Position numbers and translations under genes: made by a program. Of a stretch of DNA of 64,000 nt, positions 22,233 to 33,754 are shown piece after piece. Within the stretch, counting starts at the first letter, position 1. Each line of letters starts with the position of its first letter. The stretch comes from Synaphobranchus kaupii (Eukaryota; Chordata; Actinopteri; Anguilliformes; Synaphobranchidae), in assembly GCA_029718625.1 (NCBI GenBank), contig CM056397.1, positions 2,566,590-2,630,589 on the forward strand. Reading direction: 5' to 3'. The notes under the pieces were generated by a model that made no database searches, was not told the origin of the DNA, and was given only the letters and a program-made list of their open reading frames with translations.

Positions 22233-24169
22233 TATATCTCTTTTTGTTAATTTTACCACAATTTTCATCTGATTTTGTATGCTCTCCTCCAAGGATAGTT
22301 GTCTAAAAGTTGTACTAATTTTCTTGCCTTGAAAATTTTTCTTTTGACAGAACAATAGCAACTCTCCACTACATCTTCAGTCAAATTTGCTAAAAGGCTT
22401 CAAAAGCTAGCTGTCACTGGCTATGCTTACATGCACACTGATAACAAGATTATTGGTAGTAATCAGTTTAATGCCAGTATTTTTATTATTGCGGACACAT
22501 GGATATGACTAATGTAATTACTCCAATAGCTGCATTTACACGATTCTTTCCATAATCATTTTTTAGAAAATAATATGCAAATGTTCAATGGAAATGGTGT
22601 ACTAGCTGCTTCCCCTTGTAAGGACAAAAAAGTTCCACCCACCAAAATTTCCCGATAATTTCTCTTATTTAATGTCCTAGCGAGCTAGCTAGTCCAAACA
22701 TGTGCTCATACCACTCAATATATTTTCACCGGTAAAATGCGTTCATGTAATGATAAAATTCAAAGACTTTTTAGACATCCAAGTAAGACTCCTAGGCCTA
22801 CATGCACCAAAGAAATCGAAAGATTGGGCAAAAAATCCAGGTGTCTTACTCGTGTTTTGAATAAGGCGATTATGACCTTATGCCAATAAAGCTAATCAGA
22901 TAAAGGCATATACATGACCATTTCAATAATCAGAGCGTTACCATAATTGGGGTAAGATCGGACTATTGGGCCAAGATCGGACTATTGGGCCCGGATTCAG
23001 AGATGGCCAACTTAAGCCATGCGCTTAAGTGCCTCTCCTGCATGGCTTTTACGCGAGTTGATCTACACCATATTATAACTCAAGCTCTGCGGTTGCTTTT
23101 CTAAAAATGTGGGTGGCACAGGGCATGATATTCTAATGACCTGTTCTTGTACCTGCCCCCTGGGTTGCCAGCTTTCTACTAAAGAAAATGTCTGTGGGGG
23201 TATACATTTCAATGCGTCAGTGACAGTGCCTTTAATACCCGCATTTACTGTACCTTTGTAAAAGCCTGCCTTTGTGAATCGTATTTGCTCTTGGGTGATG
23301 GGGAAGGCAGTGAACATAATACGTCACATCATAGCCTTAATAAAATTATTATAACTCCTAGATATTGAAGACTGGGATATACCCATCACACAATCAAAAG
23401 ATAATCATTGGACAGTGGTTGCATGCAATATTATTAAGTGAACCAATGCATCGTTGGATTTACTTTAAAAAAAGATTTTAAAATAGTTTTTTATGATTCA
23501 CCTTGTTAAATCATATACGTTGGTTGAACACAATATTATTATTGACGTTACCTAGTTGGAGTCCAAGTGTACTTAATAATAGCATAATACATGTAATCAC
23601 TGGCAAACGATTTATTTTTTTGAGTGCATCTGTCACACGCTTGATTGTAACCTGGAGCACTGGTACACTGCAGAGAGTTATTTTGCACTTCCTAATAATT
23701 TTGGAGCAGTTAGCTGAGCTGATACAAATACAAAAATCATCTTTCTGTCAAAGCGAATATGAGACACGGTCTATCAATTAATCCATGTAATATCGGTCTG
23801 GTATGACATAGACGGTCAATCATATTTTTACATATTTTTCCTTTTATAACAGCTCTGTGAAAATTGCAAGTATAAGATAGGCAAAGGAAAATAAGACCAA
23901 TATTATTTTCAAATAACATTCACTCAGTCCAATACCCATTTATGCGAAAGATGCTGTATTTTTCATAAAAATTCATTGGTGGCGGTAGACATAAAACACT
24001 TTTTTCTTTCGGAAAAAGTTGCGTGGAAATTTTTTTTTAAAAACTCTGAATCCACGTATCTTGCACACACACCTCGCTTTCAAATCTCCGCCCAAATGCT
24101 GAGTGACCCATAGGAGAACACTTCATGTGCAGCTTGTGCATACAGCCAGTGGGTGACTGCGAATAAAAA
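22233..24169. other. Intronic sequence, no gene recognised
   Basis: AT-rich slc9a5 intron (between exons 8 and 9). The part 22430-22930 starts ttacatgcacactgataaca and ends near atacatgaccatttcaataatc, resembling a common fish MITE with 'acatg...aataatc' ends. Nothing else can be assigned. Confidence 0.35.
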
Positions 24170-24174
24170 TGGAG

Positions 24175-24962
24175 TGTGATGCTCTCTGTCCCCGTTCCCG
24201 TTTGTGCTCCTTGTTTTGCCCTGTTCTCGCGTTTCGTGTCTTGTTTTCATGTTTCTTGTTTGTCTTCCTCGTGCTGCAGGTTGGGCGTGGATTCCCTCTT
24301 TGTTGTCACTAGTTTCCTCTTGCATTTCCTCCGCCTGTCACGTTCTTTCTTCGCTTGCATTCCTCACGCTCTTTTCTCTGTTAATCACTCTCGCATACAT
24401 TCTCACGCTGCACGCATTTATTGGCTAATTGACTCTCATATACTGTATATTCCTCGGGTTTCCGTTGTCTTGTGCCGGTTCGTTAAGTGCTGTTGTGGCC
24501 GAGTTCACTAAGTCTTGTTCGCTAAGTCTCGTTGTAGTAATACTCTTGTCTTGTCTCGTCTGGTGCCTAGTATCTACAGTAGCTTTGTCTTGCCTTTCTT
24601 GCTGAATTTAACTCTTGCTAAAACTCTGCGTTAACTCGCCGCTTACCTAGTCTTGCCTTGCTGTCAATTAACTCTTGTCTGCTTTCCAAGTCTACCAATC
24701 TGCAGCTGTGCCCACTCCACGCTGCCCCGTCTCCCGCTCCCCGCTCCTTCTCTGCTGCACCTGCCCGGATTCCTGCCACTATCCAGTCCCTGGCCTCTCC
24801 CGCTCCCGTTCTCCCACTGCTGCTCCATTCCTGGTTCCTGTGTTGTCTGTCTAATTCTCCCTATGCTTCAGGATAGGGGGTCGAAGCAATAAATTACCTG
24901 GATTATTGGATTTCTGTCTCTGAGTCGTGCATTTGAGTCCAGTCCCTTCTCGGACCATAACA
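24175..24962 (+). mobile_element. Solo LTR of an LTR retrotransposon
   Basis: Starts TGTGATG and ends CATAACA, flanked on both sides by TGGAG (24170-24174 and 24963-24967), a 5-bp target duplication typical of Ty3-type and other LTR integration. A polyadenylation signal AATAAA lies at about 24888, followed by the end region GATTATTGGATTTCTGTCTC. The length of 788 bp fits one LTR, and no internal region, primer site or pol is adjacent, so recombination left a solo LTR. It lies about 250 bp from exon 8 in the antisense sense to the gene. Confidence 0.8.
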
Positions 24963-25216
24963 TGGAGGGCATTAAAATGCAGCAAAGGCCAATCAATTCA
25001 AAATGCTGAGATCAACTCTAATATCAGTATCAGTTCAAAAAGTAATTAACCACTAGGTGCTGAATCCTTCAAAGGCTGACACAGTTGTATGAACAAGAAG
25101 GCTCTCTGTATATGTATTTTTATTTTGTCTTATTAATTTAAGCCCCCAGCTACTAACCACATCTCAAGTGTTTCAGCTACATGCAGTTGTCGAGGTGCTA
25201 GGCCTACAGTGCTCAC

Positions 25217-25306
25217 CCTCTCGTGAATCTCCTCATTGATGGTGGGCTTGCAATTCGTGCTCTGCGGCACTTTAAGCCATTTCACCAGAGGCTTAATGGT
25301 CAGGCC
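25217..25306 (-). CDS. slc9a5: slc9a5 exon 8
   Basis: A 90-nt exon with acceptor tcccaaacag and donor GAGAGG|GTGAGC, phase 0 at both ends. It reads GLTIKPLVKWLKVPQSTNCK, then PTINEEIHER. GLTIKPLVKWLKV is the conserved segment at the end of the exchanger's membrane domain in NHE3/NHE5-type proteins. It begins the cytoplasmic region. Confidence 0.94.
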
Positions 25307-25800
25307 CTGTTTGGGAGGGAAAGAATAATTTCATATTGAAATAATGGCCAACTTCTCAGGATACACTAAACCAATGTTTACTAGTTCTATTAATGAATCA
25401 TGAGCTTTTGAAAGCAGAGCTCAAATTGGAGGCAGCGATTAAAACCGTAGAAACATGAAATTCATTAAAAAAAGCATCAGACGGACAAACTGTAACTTCT
25501 TTTTCTGGATGTTTTTGCCAAATTTGGCTCTGTTAGGGATTAAGACTTTTTACTTTTTTTGTTGGCTTTTCCTGTCCAATAACCAAATGTGTAGATCAAA
25601 AAACATTTACACCTCTGTCCTGGGCTACATGTAAACACATTTACAGTCTGAATGAAAACAAAAATGACTGAGGGCACTGCTGTTGCTTGTTTTCATAATG
25701 TGGCTTGTTTCATAGCTAAATATCTTAAGCATGTTTTCTGCATCCATGTAAGAAAACCAATGTCTGATTAAAACTTAATACTACAGCAATTACTTAAATG

Positions 25801-26540
25801 CATAGTAAACTTTGTTTGGACATAATGTTGTATAGTTGCCTGGCCCGGATATGAGTCGTAATATTCAAGCTCACCTTCATGACTTGCTCCAGTGGTCAGC
25901 GACAGGCCAACGAAGAATGACGTTTGTTCTTTCTCCATTCACTCCCATTGCATGGCTAAACTGGTCTCAAAAGCACACTTTTAGCACATAAACGAATGCA
26001 AACAATGCATATTATGCCGATATACAAAATCACGACATCCGGAACCGAACGTTTGAAAAGATAAAAAGCTCCATTCATGATATTTTACACTTTTTCCAAA
26101 TAAATGTTTGGAAGAAGATCCGGTCGTTAGCTTATTAACTTCCTTGTTTCGTTCTTGCGCCCGTAGCGGTCCCACTCACTTCCTGAAGTATGCGTTGGTA
26201 AACAAACCGAGCAGCAAAGATGCTAGCAAGTGTTGCTAGTTCTCTGAAAATAGTTCTTCAAAATCAAATCAATAAAAAATTGGTTCAAAAGCATCAACCA
26301 TTCGGTTCCGGATGTCGTGATTTTGTATATCTGCATAATCAGCATTGTTTGTCTGCTAAAAGAGTGCTTTTGAGACCTGTTTCGCCATGCAATGGAAGTG
26401 AATGGAGAAAGAAAAAATGTCATTCTTCATTGGCCAGTTGCTGACCACTGGAGGGAGTCATGAAGGTGAGCTTGAATATTTCGACTCATATCAGGGCCAG
26501 GTAGCTATACAGCATTATGTTCTACCCATTATTTACTATG
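25801..26540. repeat. Long inverted repeat (foldback element)
   Basis: Arms of about 250 bp, 25801-26055 and 26297-26540, are imperfect reverse complements (for example CATCCGGAACCGAACG against CATTCGGTTCCGGATG; CATAGTAAA against TTTACTATG at the tips). The loop is about 240 bp. It is intronic, just right of exon 8, and non-coding. Confidence 0.8.
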
Positions 26541-27403
26541 CCTTTAAAAGATGTGATGCATGGCTCCACTGGAATCTATATTATCTCAGCTTTGAAAATA
26601 AATGCATGCTGTAATCCAAGCTACATATAGGCTACTATCATACTCATTCCAGTGTATTTCAGTTGGTAATAATGATTAAAGCGACAAAAACGTGATAAGG
26701 TGGTGTTTTTAGCGCATTTTGTTTGACGCCAATAACTTACCGCAATACTTGATCGCAAAGTACAATACAGTCACTAGACATGCCTGTTTCATTCTGTTCT
26801 AAGCCTCAAGTTTCCTAACATCCCTATAGTACAGACTATTATCGTATAGAATTGGGTGGTTTAAGACCGCGACAATGAGCTGCTTTTCAGAAATACAGAA
26901 ATACAGAAAAGAATGCGAGCTCGTCTGACACTTTTTTAACCATCTAGAGCGGTGTCATGTCTGATTGGTTGGTACTGCGACAAAGGTGACTGCTAGTCAA
27001 CATTTCAGAGAGACAAACATACTCGTTATTTGTTGCTGTGTAGGCCTACCAACTCCACCCCTCCCGCTGTTTGTAGCCATTATCCATAGACTTTGAATGG
27101 AATCTTGTCGCTTTGCCGCTGGCATGTGTAGATGGTGTGAAACCGGTGTTAGCCGCTGACCCAGAACAGCTCATTCTCATAGCCCTGACACACTATATTA
27201 GGGAGAGCCCGGTTGGGCTGTTTGTTTTGGTCGGGAATTATATGTTGAAACATGATTTTCGACCGTCTTGTTCTCATGGATTTTCAAAAGATTTGGCAGG
27301 GTGACTCATCACACCCATATCTCATCACAAACCAAAGTTGGGAAATATTAATTCAGCCGTTTTCATTTGGTAGGATACTTAAAAAATTAGCATAAAGATT
27401 AAG

Positions 27404-28634
27404 GGCTCTATTTTCTGGCAAGTGCATGGCGTGTGGTGAGACGTCATAGTCAATGGCGTAGTGTATGGCGCACTGGGTGTGGTACTGCATTTCGCTATTT
27501 TCGGACCAGAGACAAGGAGCGCACAGCACAGGTCGAAAATGGGCTGGGTTATGCTGAATATTTATCAGTGGCTGTGCTTCAGCTGGATTCAACCATAGCT
27601 AATCAAATGACGTCTTTTCAGTTCTTTTCATGCTGCCTACGAGTTTCCGACATGTAAGTTGCACTTGAATGAACCTCCAAGTCATAATTACAAGTGGGAA
27701 AGTAAGAGATAATTTTGCTACCTGAGTTGTGATGTTTCACCACTGACCTTTTACCTCTCTATCCATAAAGTGCTCATCGGAAGCTCCTATTTCCCAGTAG
27801 CCAAATCGAAATGGCAGAAAATGCGATAGATTCATGTATGACAATGCGACCAGGCAACAGATTATCATATTGATGGTCACACACACACACACAGCACACA
27901 ACCATTTAGTAAAATATACTTTAATATATCATAAATTGCTCTCCTCATATGTTTCCTTTCCTCTTCTTTCTCATACAGAAATTGATAGCAGCTCTATTTG
28001 CTGTCTGTCTGTGTTTTTCCCAGTAAAGGATCAAAAGAAACATTTAGCCTACTTTCTAGACCTCCATGTTTGCTGGTAGCCTAATTCCAATTTTGGAGCA
28101 TGTGAATGTGTCAACCTCATAATTAGTGATAATGGTTTCGTGATAAATGATAGCAGAACATGCCCATTCGAAAGAATACAGTACCCCTGGGACCACAGTG
28201 CAGTATAATAACAGTAAATAAATAAATACAGGGATTAGTCTAACATAAAAAAGAAAAACGACAATGAACAATAAATGCAAGTATACATTTTTCTAGCATG
28301 GGGGATTTATTTCAAAGTTAGATTGGACCGCATATGATCCACAAAACGGTTGATTGGCTTTTTAATAGGTTCCTGCACGCATTGCTTGGGGAAGCCCCAA
28401 AATTAGCAACTCGCCATATGCTTGTGGTCTCACCTAGAGGGCAGTGCAAGTGCAAATTGTGGTCTAATCTTACTCCAAAATTGCATTCCGCTGCACTAAA
28501 ATTTAACTGGGCTGCTCCCTTTGACGGACACACCCCCTTACAGCGGCTTCCCTCCCACTTTAGCACACGGCGAGTCACCAAATTACCAAACGGCTCAGAT
28601 GCGTGCACATCCGTGCCAGCCAGCACAACCAGCT
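27404..28634. mobile_element. DNA transposon relic Y2 (inverted relative of Y1)
   Basis: Starts GGCTCTATTTTCTGG, like the right end of Y1 read inverted (shared words such as aaaatgggctgggttatgctg and gctgtgcttcagctg). At the right, ACACGGCGAGTCACCAAATT matches the complement of Y1's left part, but the terminal aaaatagagcc is missing. About 1.2 kb, so internally shorter than Y1. Confidence 0.6.
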
Positions 28635-28958
28635 AGCAAGCTAGATATTGAATTGTATCATGCCACAACAAACATAATATCGAGCTAAATCAACATAATT
28701 CGCATGCTAGTTTCATACTGGCACTTTCCGCCACAGTAGCTAGCTCTAGAATTGAAAGCTCATTGTTTTGGTGTTATTCGTTGACGTATGCATGAAAATA
28801 CATGATGCTTCCACTTCTCTCACCTAAGCAGATTAACTGTCTGGTGACTGCAGCCTTGGCCAGGAGGTGATGTCGTCAGACGGTGTCCAATGTTCATTGG
28901 GTGTTTCGACCCTAAACCATAACACCCTCTCGTTGGCGGGTCGGCAGTGGTGGCCAAA

Positions 28959-31704
28959 TCAGTGCCCATCTCCTCCTGGCTTCCAGCTCAACTCTTCCCT
29001 TCTGCTCTTTCTGCTGCCTCCCCCAGTTTGCAGGCAGTACATTTTATTCCCCTTTCCTGTCATTACAATGGCTGTAAGCATTCTCCACACTGACTGTGCA
29101 TGGAATCCTCTGCAGCCGACCTCGACTGGGAATAGCCATGCCTGCCATCCTTTCTCCCTACAATCTTCCTGCATTTTGATTTCTTCCTTTCGAAGGCCTC
29201 TCCCCCGGGACTGTCAGTTCGATTAGGATGATCTTTTTTGCCTCTTCAGACCACAAGACCACATCTGGCCTCAAGGTTGTTTGGATGACCTGGGGGAACT
29301 TCAGCCTTCTTCCCAGGTCCACCCTCATCTCCCATGATTGTGCTGTTTGCAAGTCGTTCTTTGTTCTCTTTGTGGCTGTTGGCTTCTCTCCCTCCCTCAC
29401 AAATTTAATTGATAGTATTACAAAGTCTCACATTGGTTGGGCACTTCTTCCATCTCTCCTGCTCCAAGGTGTCAGCGAGCGTCACAAGGACTTTGTCATG
29501 CCGCCACCTGTATCTCCCTTGGGTGAGTGCCATTTTACACCCTGCCAGGATATGTGCCATGGTACATCTCTCGCCGCAACACTGACCGCAGTAGGAAGGA
29601 GATGCGGAAGGGTTCCAGCTTCCATAGCTCCGCCCATGTGACTTTCCTCTTGGGGAGGTCCCATTTTGTCCAGGCTCCTTGGGATGCAAGCTCCACAGCT
29701 TGATCACCGTTGCTCCTCCTCTAAATTCCTCCAAATTCCCCACAATTCAGCCTGGATCATGACTCTCCTCTCCTTTGTGTCTGCTTTTTCCCACTGCTGG
29801 TTGGTTCCGAGGCCTTGTCTTCCCGTGCATGGATTTCCGATTATGTCCCGATGCTTTAACATGCTCTTTGCTTGGGCCACTGATGCATTAGCTGCCCACT
29901 TGAGCCCTGATATTGTGGTGACGCCTGCATCTTTGACTCAGTCATCCTGGTAGTCTCTGAAGGTCAACATGACCCTGGACTTTGCCACCTTGAACTCCTC
30001 CACCACAGATGATAGCGGAAGTAACTTCCACTATCATCTGTGGTGGAGGAGTTCAAGGTCCTTATGTACAGTCCTACTGATGTGAAGCTTGGAGGTATTC
30101 CCAGCCACTTACAAAGGTGCTTGTTGATTTTCCTCTCCACTCCTTCCACACATAACATAGGAACTTCATAAACTGTCAACAGCCACATAAGTCTGGGCAG
30201 CAGACCGTGCTGATAGAACCATGTCTTGAATTTCCCTGGCAGTCCTGATTTTTCTATCCTCCTCAGCCACTCATCTGTCCTCCTCAGCCACTCATTTTTT
30301 TAGTGCTGGTGATGTTGTTTCTGTCAGACAGGGAATCATCGAACCACTTCCCGAGGCATTTGATTGGATTCTCCTCTATTGATGGAATGGCCTCTTCCTG
30401 GACTTGGAGCTTGAACTTGTTGGTTATCTTCCCTTTCTTGATCACCATGCTCCTTGATTTCTTAGGCTTGAACTTCATCCTGGCTCATTTTGCTATGTCG
30501 CCAAGGGTTGTTAGGACCCACCTTGTCTCCACATGGCTTGTAGTTGTTATAGTGAGGTCGTCCATGTAGCCTCTTATTAGGGGCTGTCTGACACCCGATT
30601 CCATTCTTGGCCCTCGGGCTTCTTTCCCGGCAGCTGTTATGTTCATTCCCATGATGAAGATTGTACAGCCCGTCACAATTCCTTTTTCCAGGTCTTGCCA
30701 CTGAGTTGTGAACTGGCCTGATTTTAATCGTAGCTTGATTCCACCGAAGTAGCTGGTGATCATCCCCTGGATGTTATGGGGGATATGGTAGTAGTCTATT
30801 GCTGCATAGAGGAGGGCATGAGGGATTGATCCGTACACATTAGCCAAATCCAGCCAGACCACTGTTAGGTCTCCTCTGCTTGTTTTGCCCTCCCATAACA
30901 TCTGGCTGAGAACTCTAGTGTATTCCAAGCACCCGAAGAAGCCTGGAATCCCACTTTTCTGAATAGATGTATCGATGTACCCATTCTCAGTCATGTATGA
31001 GGTCTCATCCTCTTAGCCAGCACCGAAAAGAAGATCTTGCACTCAACACTTAGGAGTGAGATCATTCTATAGTGGTCGATGGTTGAGGAGTCATTTTCTT
31101 TGGCACAAAACAGCCCTCTGCCTTTTTCCAGCCTTTTTCCATTCTTCCATATTCTCCGGAATAACTTCCAAAGCCTTCGGAGAAGTTTCGGGCACTTCTT
31201 ATATACCTTGTAGGGTATACTGCTCTGACCTGGGGCAGACCCTGTTCTGTCCTTATTACTACCTCTTGGACCTCTCTCCAGGATGGTTCACTGGTGTTGA
31301 GCTCTTTTCCAGGTGTTTCTGCTCTGCTTACCTTTAAGTTGACACACAGGGCTTGATCTCTGGAAGTGTCATTGTGGCTTGTTTTCCCTCCCCTTTCTCT
31401 GTTTTTGAGTGCTCTCCGCCCTTCTAAGTCTGCAGAGGCATTCTCAGATTCCACTGGTCAAGTCCTTAATGCCTTCCCTTTCGTCAGCTGGAGCTCTTTT
31501 AAACTGCTTGTTGAGAGACTTAATTTCTTTCCTGAGGCGATGGATCTCCCTTTCTCTTCTGTTTGATTGCTTTGTAGTCCTGATGTTCACCTCCTTTTCC
31601 TCTGTACCGAAGCATTCTTTTGCCAGATTGTACATGATTGTTGTGAGTGTGTTGACTTTTTGTTCGTCTTGATCTAGTTGGAACCATTTGTTAGTTTTGC
31701 TCAT
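28959..31704 (-). pseudogene. RLE-type LINE polyprotein pseudogene
   Basis: From high to low coordinate: a Lys/Arg-rich N-terminal piece (31704-31444, EREIHRLRKEIKSLNKQFK); 31454-31062; the RT core (30994-30485) with WLDLANVYGSIPHAL, LEKGIVTGCT and the catalytic RGYMDDLTIT; 30478-30284 with KCLGKWFDDSLSD; then 29400-29158 with RPDVVLWSEEAKKIILIELT, the PD...E of the restriction-like nuclease; then GWQAWLFPVEVGCRGF to about 28959. Stops and frameshifts separate all pieces, so it is long dead. Confidence 0.75.
29987..30059. repeat. Near-perfect 73-bp hairpin in LINE relic
   Basis: The 29-nt arms 29987-30015 and 30031-30059 are exact reverse complements, and the 15-nt middle (cggaagtaacttcca) is itself complementary apart from one C/A pair. 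One arm is the original LINE codons (SSVVEEFKV on the minus strand); the other is an inverted duplicate. Confidence 0.95.
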
Positions 31705-32091
31705 CTTAGGCTATTTGATTCTTTCCCTTGCTGGTTGGGCTTGGGTTTCTGGGGTGGCATCAGGCAGGTTCCTCCTGTGGCCTTGAGGTGATGTAGGTGC
31801 TAAGATATCGCCAGTACTGTGGGGTGCTTCCTGTCTGGAGTTCTCCTGCGTCTCACCAAGATTGCATTTGAGTGAGCAGAGCTTTTCACAGTGTTTGTGG
31901 CATACGATCAGGCTATTGTTGGGTTTATCTGGTTGCTATGACGGAATAAAACTTTTATATGATGAATAAATATATTTATGAACTCACACATAGACACCAT
32001 TGGCCACTATATCACGCATGGGTAGGTATAGACAGGGTGGGGGTGGGGGTGCTTGTTGAATGGACTTGCTATGGGAAAATAGTGACACTGA

Positions 32092-33581
32092 AGCCCAATT
32101 CGGACGGGATAAGGTTTACTGGGGGAGATGGGGTAATGTAATAATTACCAGAAGACCTCCGTCATTTTAGTCCCGTCTGAATCTGCCATGTCTGTAACTT
32201 TTACGGACTGTGCGCTCCCGCACCAGTAAAGATTCAGGCGTCTTTTACCTACTGTTAAACGCCCTGTAAAATGAACCTCAGGTTAAAGCAATCCTGTGCG
32301 AATTGACATGTCAGTAAATATTCTGCTATTTCCTGTGAGAAATTAGTTTCCCCCAGTCTTTTCTCCTGGTTTTTCAAGTATGTGTCACGTCCTGTGCCTC
32401 TGTGTCATAAGTCAGTTCCTGGTTTTTCCATTTCTATGTGTTTTCTGTAGTTGTATTCCTATATCTATACCTGTACTGTGGGGGTCCGGGTCACATCATC
32501 CACAACTGCCCAGTTAAAAGGAAATGTCCATCAAGGGAGAGAGGAGGCCCTGACGGCTGTTTTCCTGACCTTTCCTTTTCATGCCCTGCTCAGCTGGAAA
32601 GGGATCCAGCTACCAGTACAAGTTCTCAAGGATTCGGGGGCGGACGCTAATTTTATCTGCCCTTCCCTGATCCATCAGTTGGGCATCCTCACCAACCCGG
32701 ATGAAGACCCCCCCCCCCCCCCCCCCCCAACACCAAAACTCTTACCAGGACTCCCCTGGCAGAGATCCGAGAAGTGACCAGCCCCATGGAGATTCTGGTC
32801 TCCGGCAATCATCGGGAGATTTCTTTGTTTGTCCTGGAGTTGCCCCTCATCCCTATTGTGCTCGGATCACCATGGCTCACCAAGCACAATCCCCAGATAG
32901 ACTGGACTCAGGGAATTATAACTGGCTGGAGTCCCAAATGCCACCTCACCTGCCAGCTCCGTGAGGAGGTGCCCAGTGAATATAACAACAAACTCCGCCA
33001 TGCGTTCAGCCACTCCAGAGCTTGCCCTCTCCCTCCTCACCGTGCCTACGACTGCCCCATTGACCTGCTTCTGGGAATCTCGCCCCCTAGAGGTGGCCTG
33101 TATTCCCTCTCTGTTTCCGAGACCGAGGCCATGGAGAAATACATCACAGAATCCCTGGCTTCAGGAATCATTCGTCCGTTTTCGTCCCCAGCAGGAGCTG
33201 GATTCTTCTTTGTGGGCAAGAAGGACGGGGTTCCATCCCATTCCTTGTGTGGACGGCTACTCTGTAGCATAGTACATAGTAGCCTACACTGTTAGGCTAG
33301 ACCATAACATGTATGTAAGGCTATAGCCAAGCATTGCCCCAATATAGCCCAGTGAAGCAATCAGTTTGCAGTGAAGATTAGATGTGTAACGTTGTATGAC
33401 GCGTGGGGAACATTTTCGGTGTGACAACAACATGGAGTAGACACTCCCATCTCTGCAATTCTAGACGCTGATTACGGAGAAACTTTATCCCGTCCGAATC
33501 GGCCATTAACATTACAGACATCCTGTGATAACAATTACTTCCAGACATTGTCCTGAAAACTTATCCCGTCTGAATAGGGCT
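32092..33581. mobile_element. Harbinger-like element with foreign insert
   Basis: Ends are AGCCCAATTCGGACGGGATA and its complement AGCCCTATTCAGACGGGATA. A 3-bp TGA/TTA lies outside, and copy A of X has TTA at the empty site, fitting the TWA target of PIF/Harbinger. A second inverted pair (gtcccgtctgaatctgcc near 32174; cccgtccgaatcggcc near 33490) lies just inside. No own transposase; the middle is a Ty3-type fragment. Confidence 0.6.
32460..33295 (+). pseudogene. Ty3/gypsy gag-pol fragment
   Basis: Frames in order: a CCHC zinc knuckle (YCGGPGHIIHNCPVK) from the gag nucleocapsid; the aspartic protease site LKDSGADANFI; then, after a run of 20 C (32708-32727) that shifts the frame, PLIPIVLGSPWLTKHNPQID, RAYDCPIDLLLG, and GIIRPFSSPAGAGFFFVGKK from the start of the reverse transcriptase. 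It stops there: no catalytic RT motif, RNase H or integrase, and no LTRs. It lies inside the Harbinger-like element, so it is a captured or inserted piece. Confidence 0.8.
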
Positions 33582-33754
33582 TTAGAAACTCTCTATTCAG
33601 CAGAGTTGTCACAAATCGTTTACCAATAAAGTTAAAAGACAGGGTTTGTGATTTCCACTAATAGTTTGGCTGCAGGAGAAATGAATGTCTCAGTTGAGCA
33701 AAATGATGACGCCAGTGTCATTATCACTAGGCATCTGCGCAAAGGGGTTAATGA

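Larger units (their letters stand above)
28860..31861 (-). mobile_element. R2-superclade LINE relic with RLE nuclease
   Basis: Minus-strand sequence in many short frames gives an RT followed by a C-terminal restriction-like endonuclease. The 5' end abuts X copy C near 31861. No target duplication or tail was found. It lies in the large intron between slc9a5 exons 7 and 8, in the same sense as the gene. The RT/RLE order places it with R2, NeSL and Hero-type elements rather than L1. Confidence 0.75.
31862..33754 (-). mobile_element. TTAA transposon X, copy C (partial, interrupted)
   Basis: Reverse-complement relative of copy A from about 13410 back to its left end. It shows TATGATGAATAAATATATTT and CACGCATGGGTAGGTATA, and ends CATCTGCGCAAAGGGGTTAA at 33752. 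The left part is missing where the RLE LINE begins. A Harbinger-like element (32092-33581) splits it. Confidence 0.7.

Noticed and set aside
27830..28079. CRISPR-like or other repeat array around cacacacaca
   Set aside because: Only a very short CA run; no spaced direct repeats.
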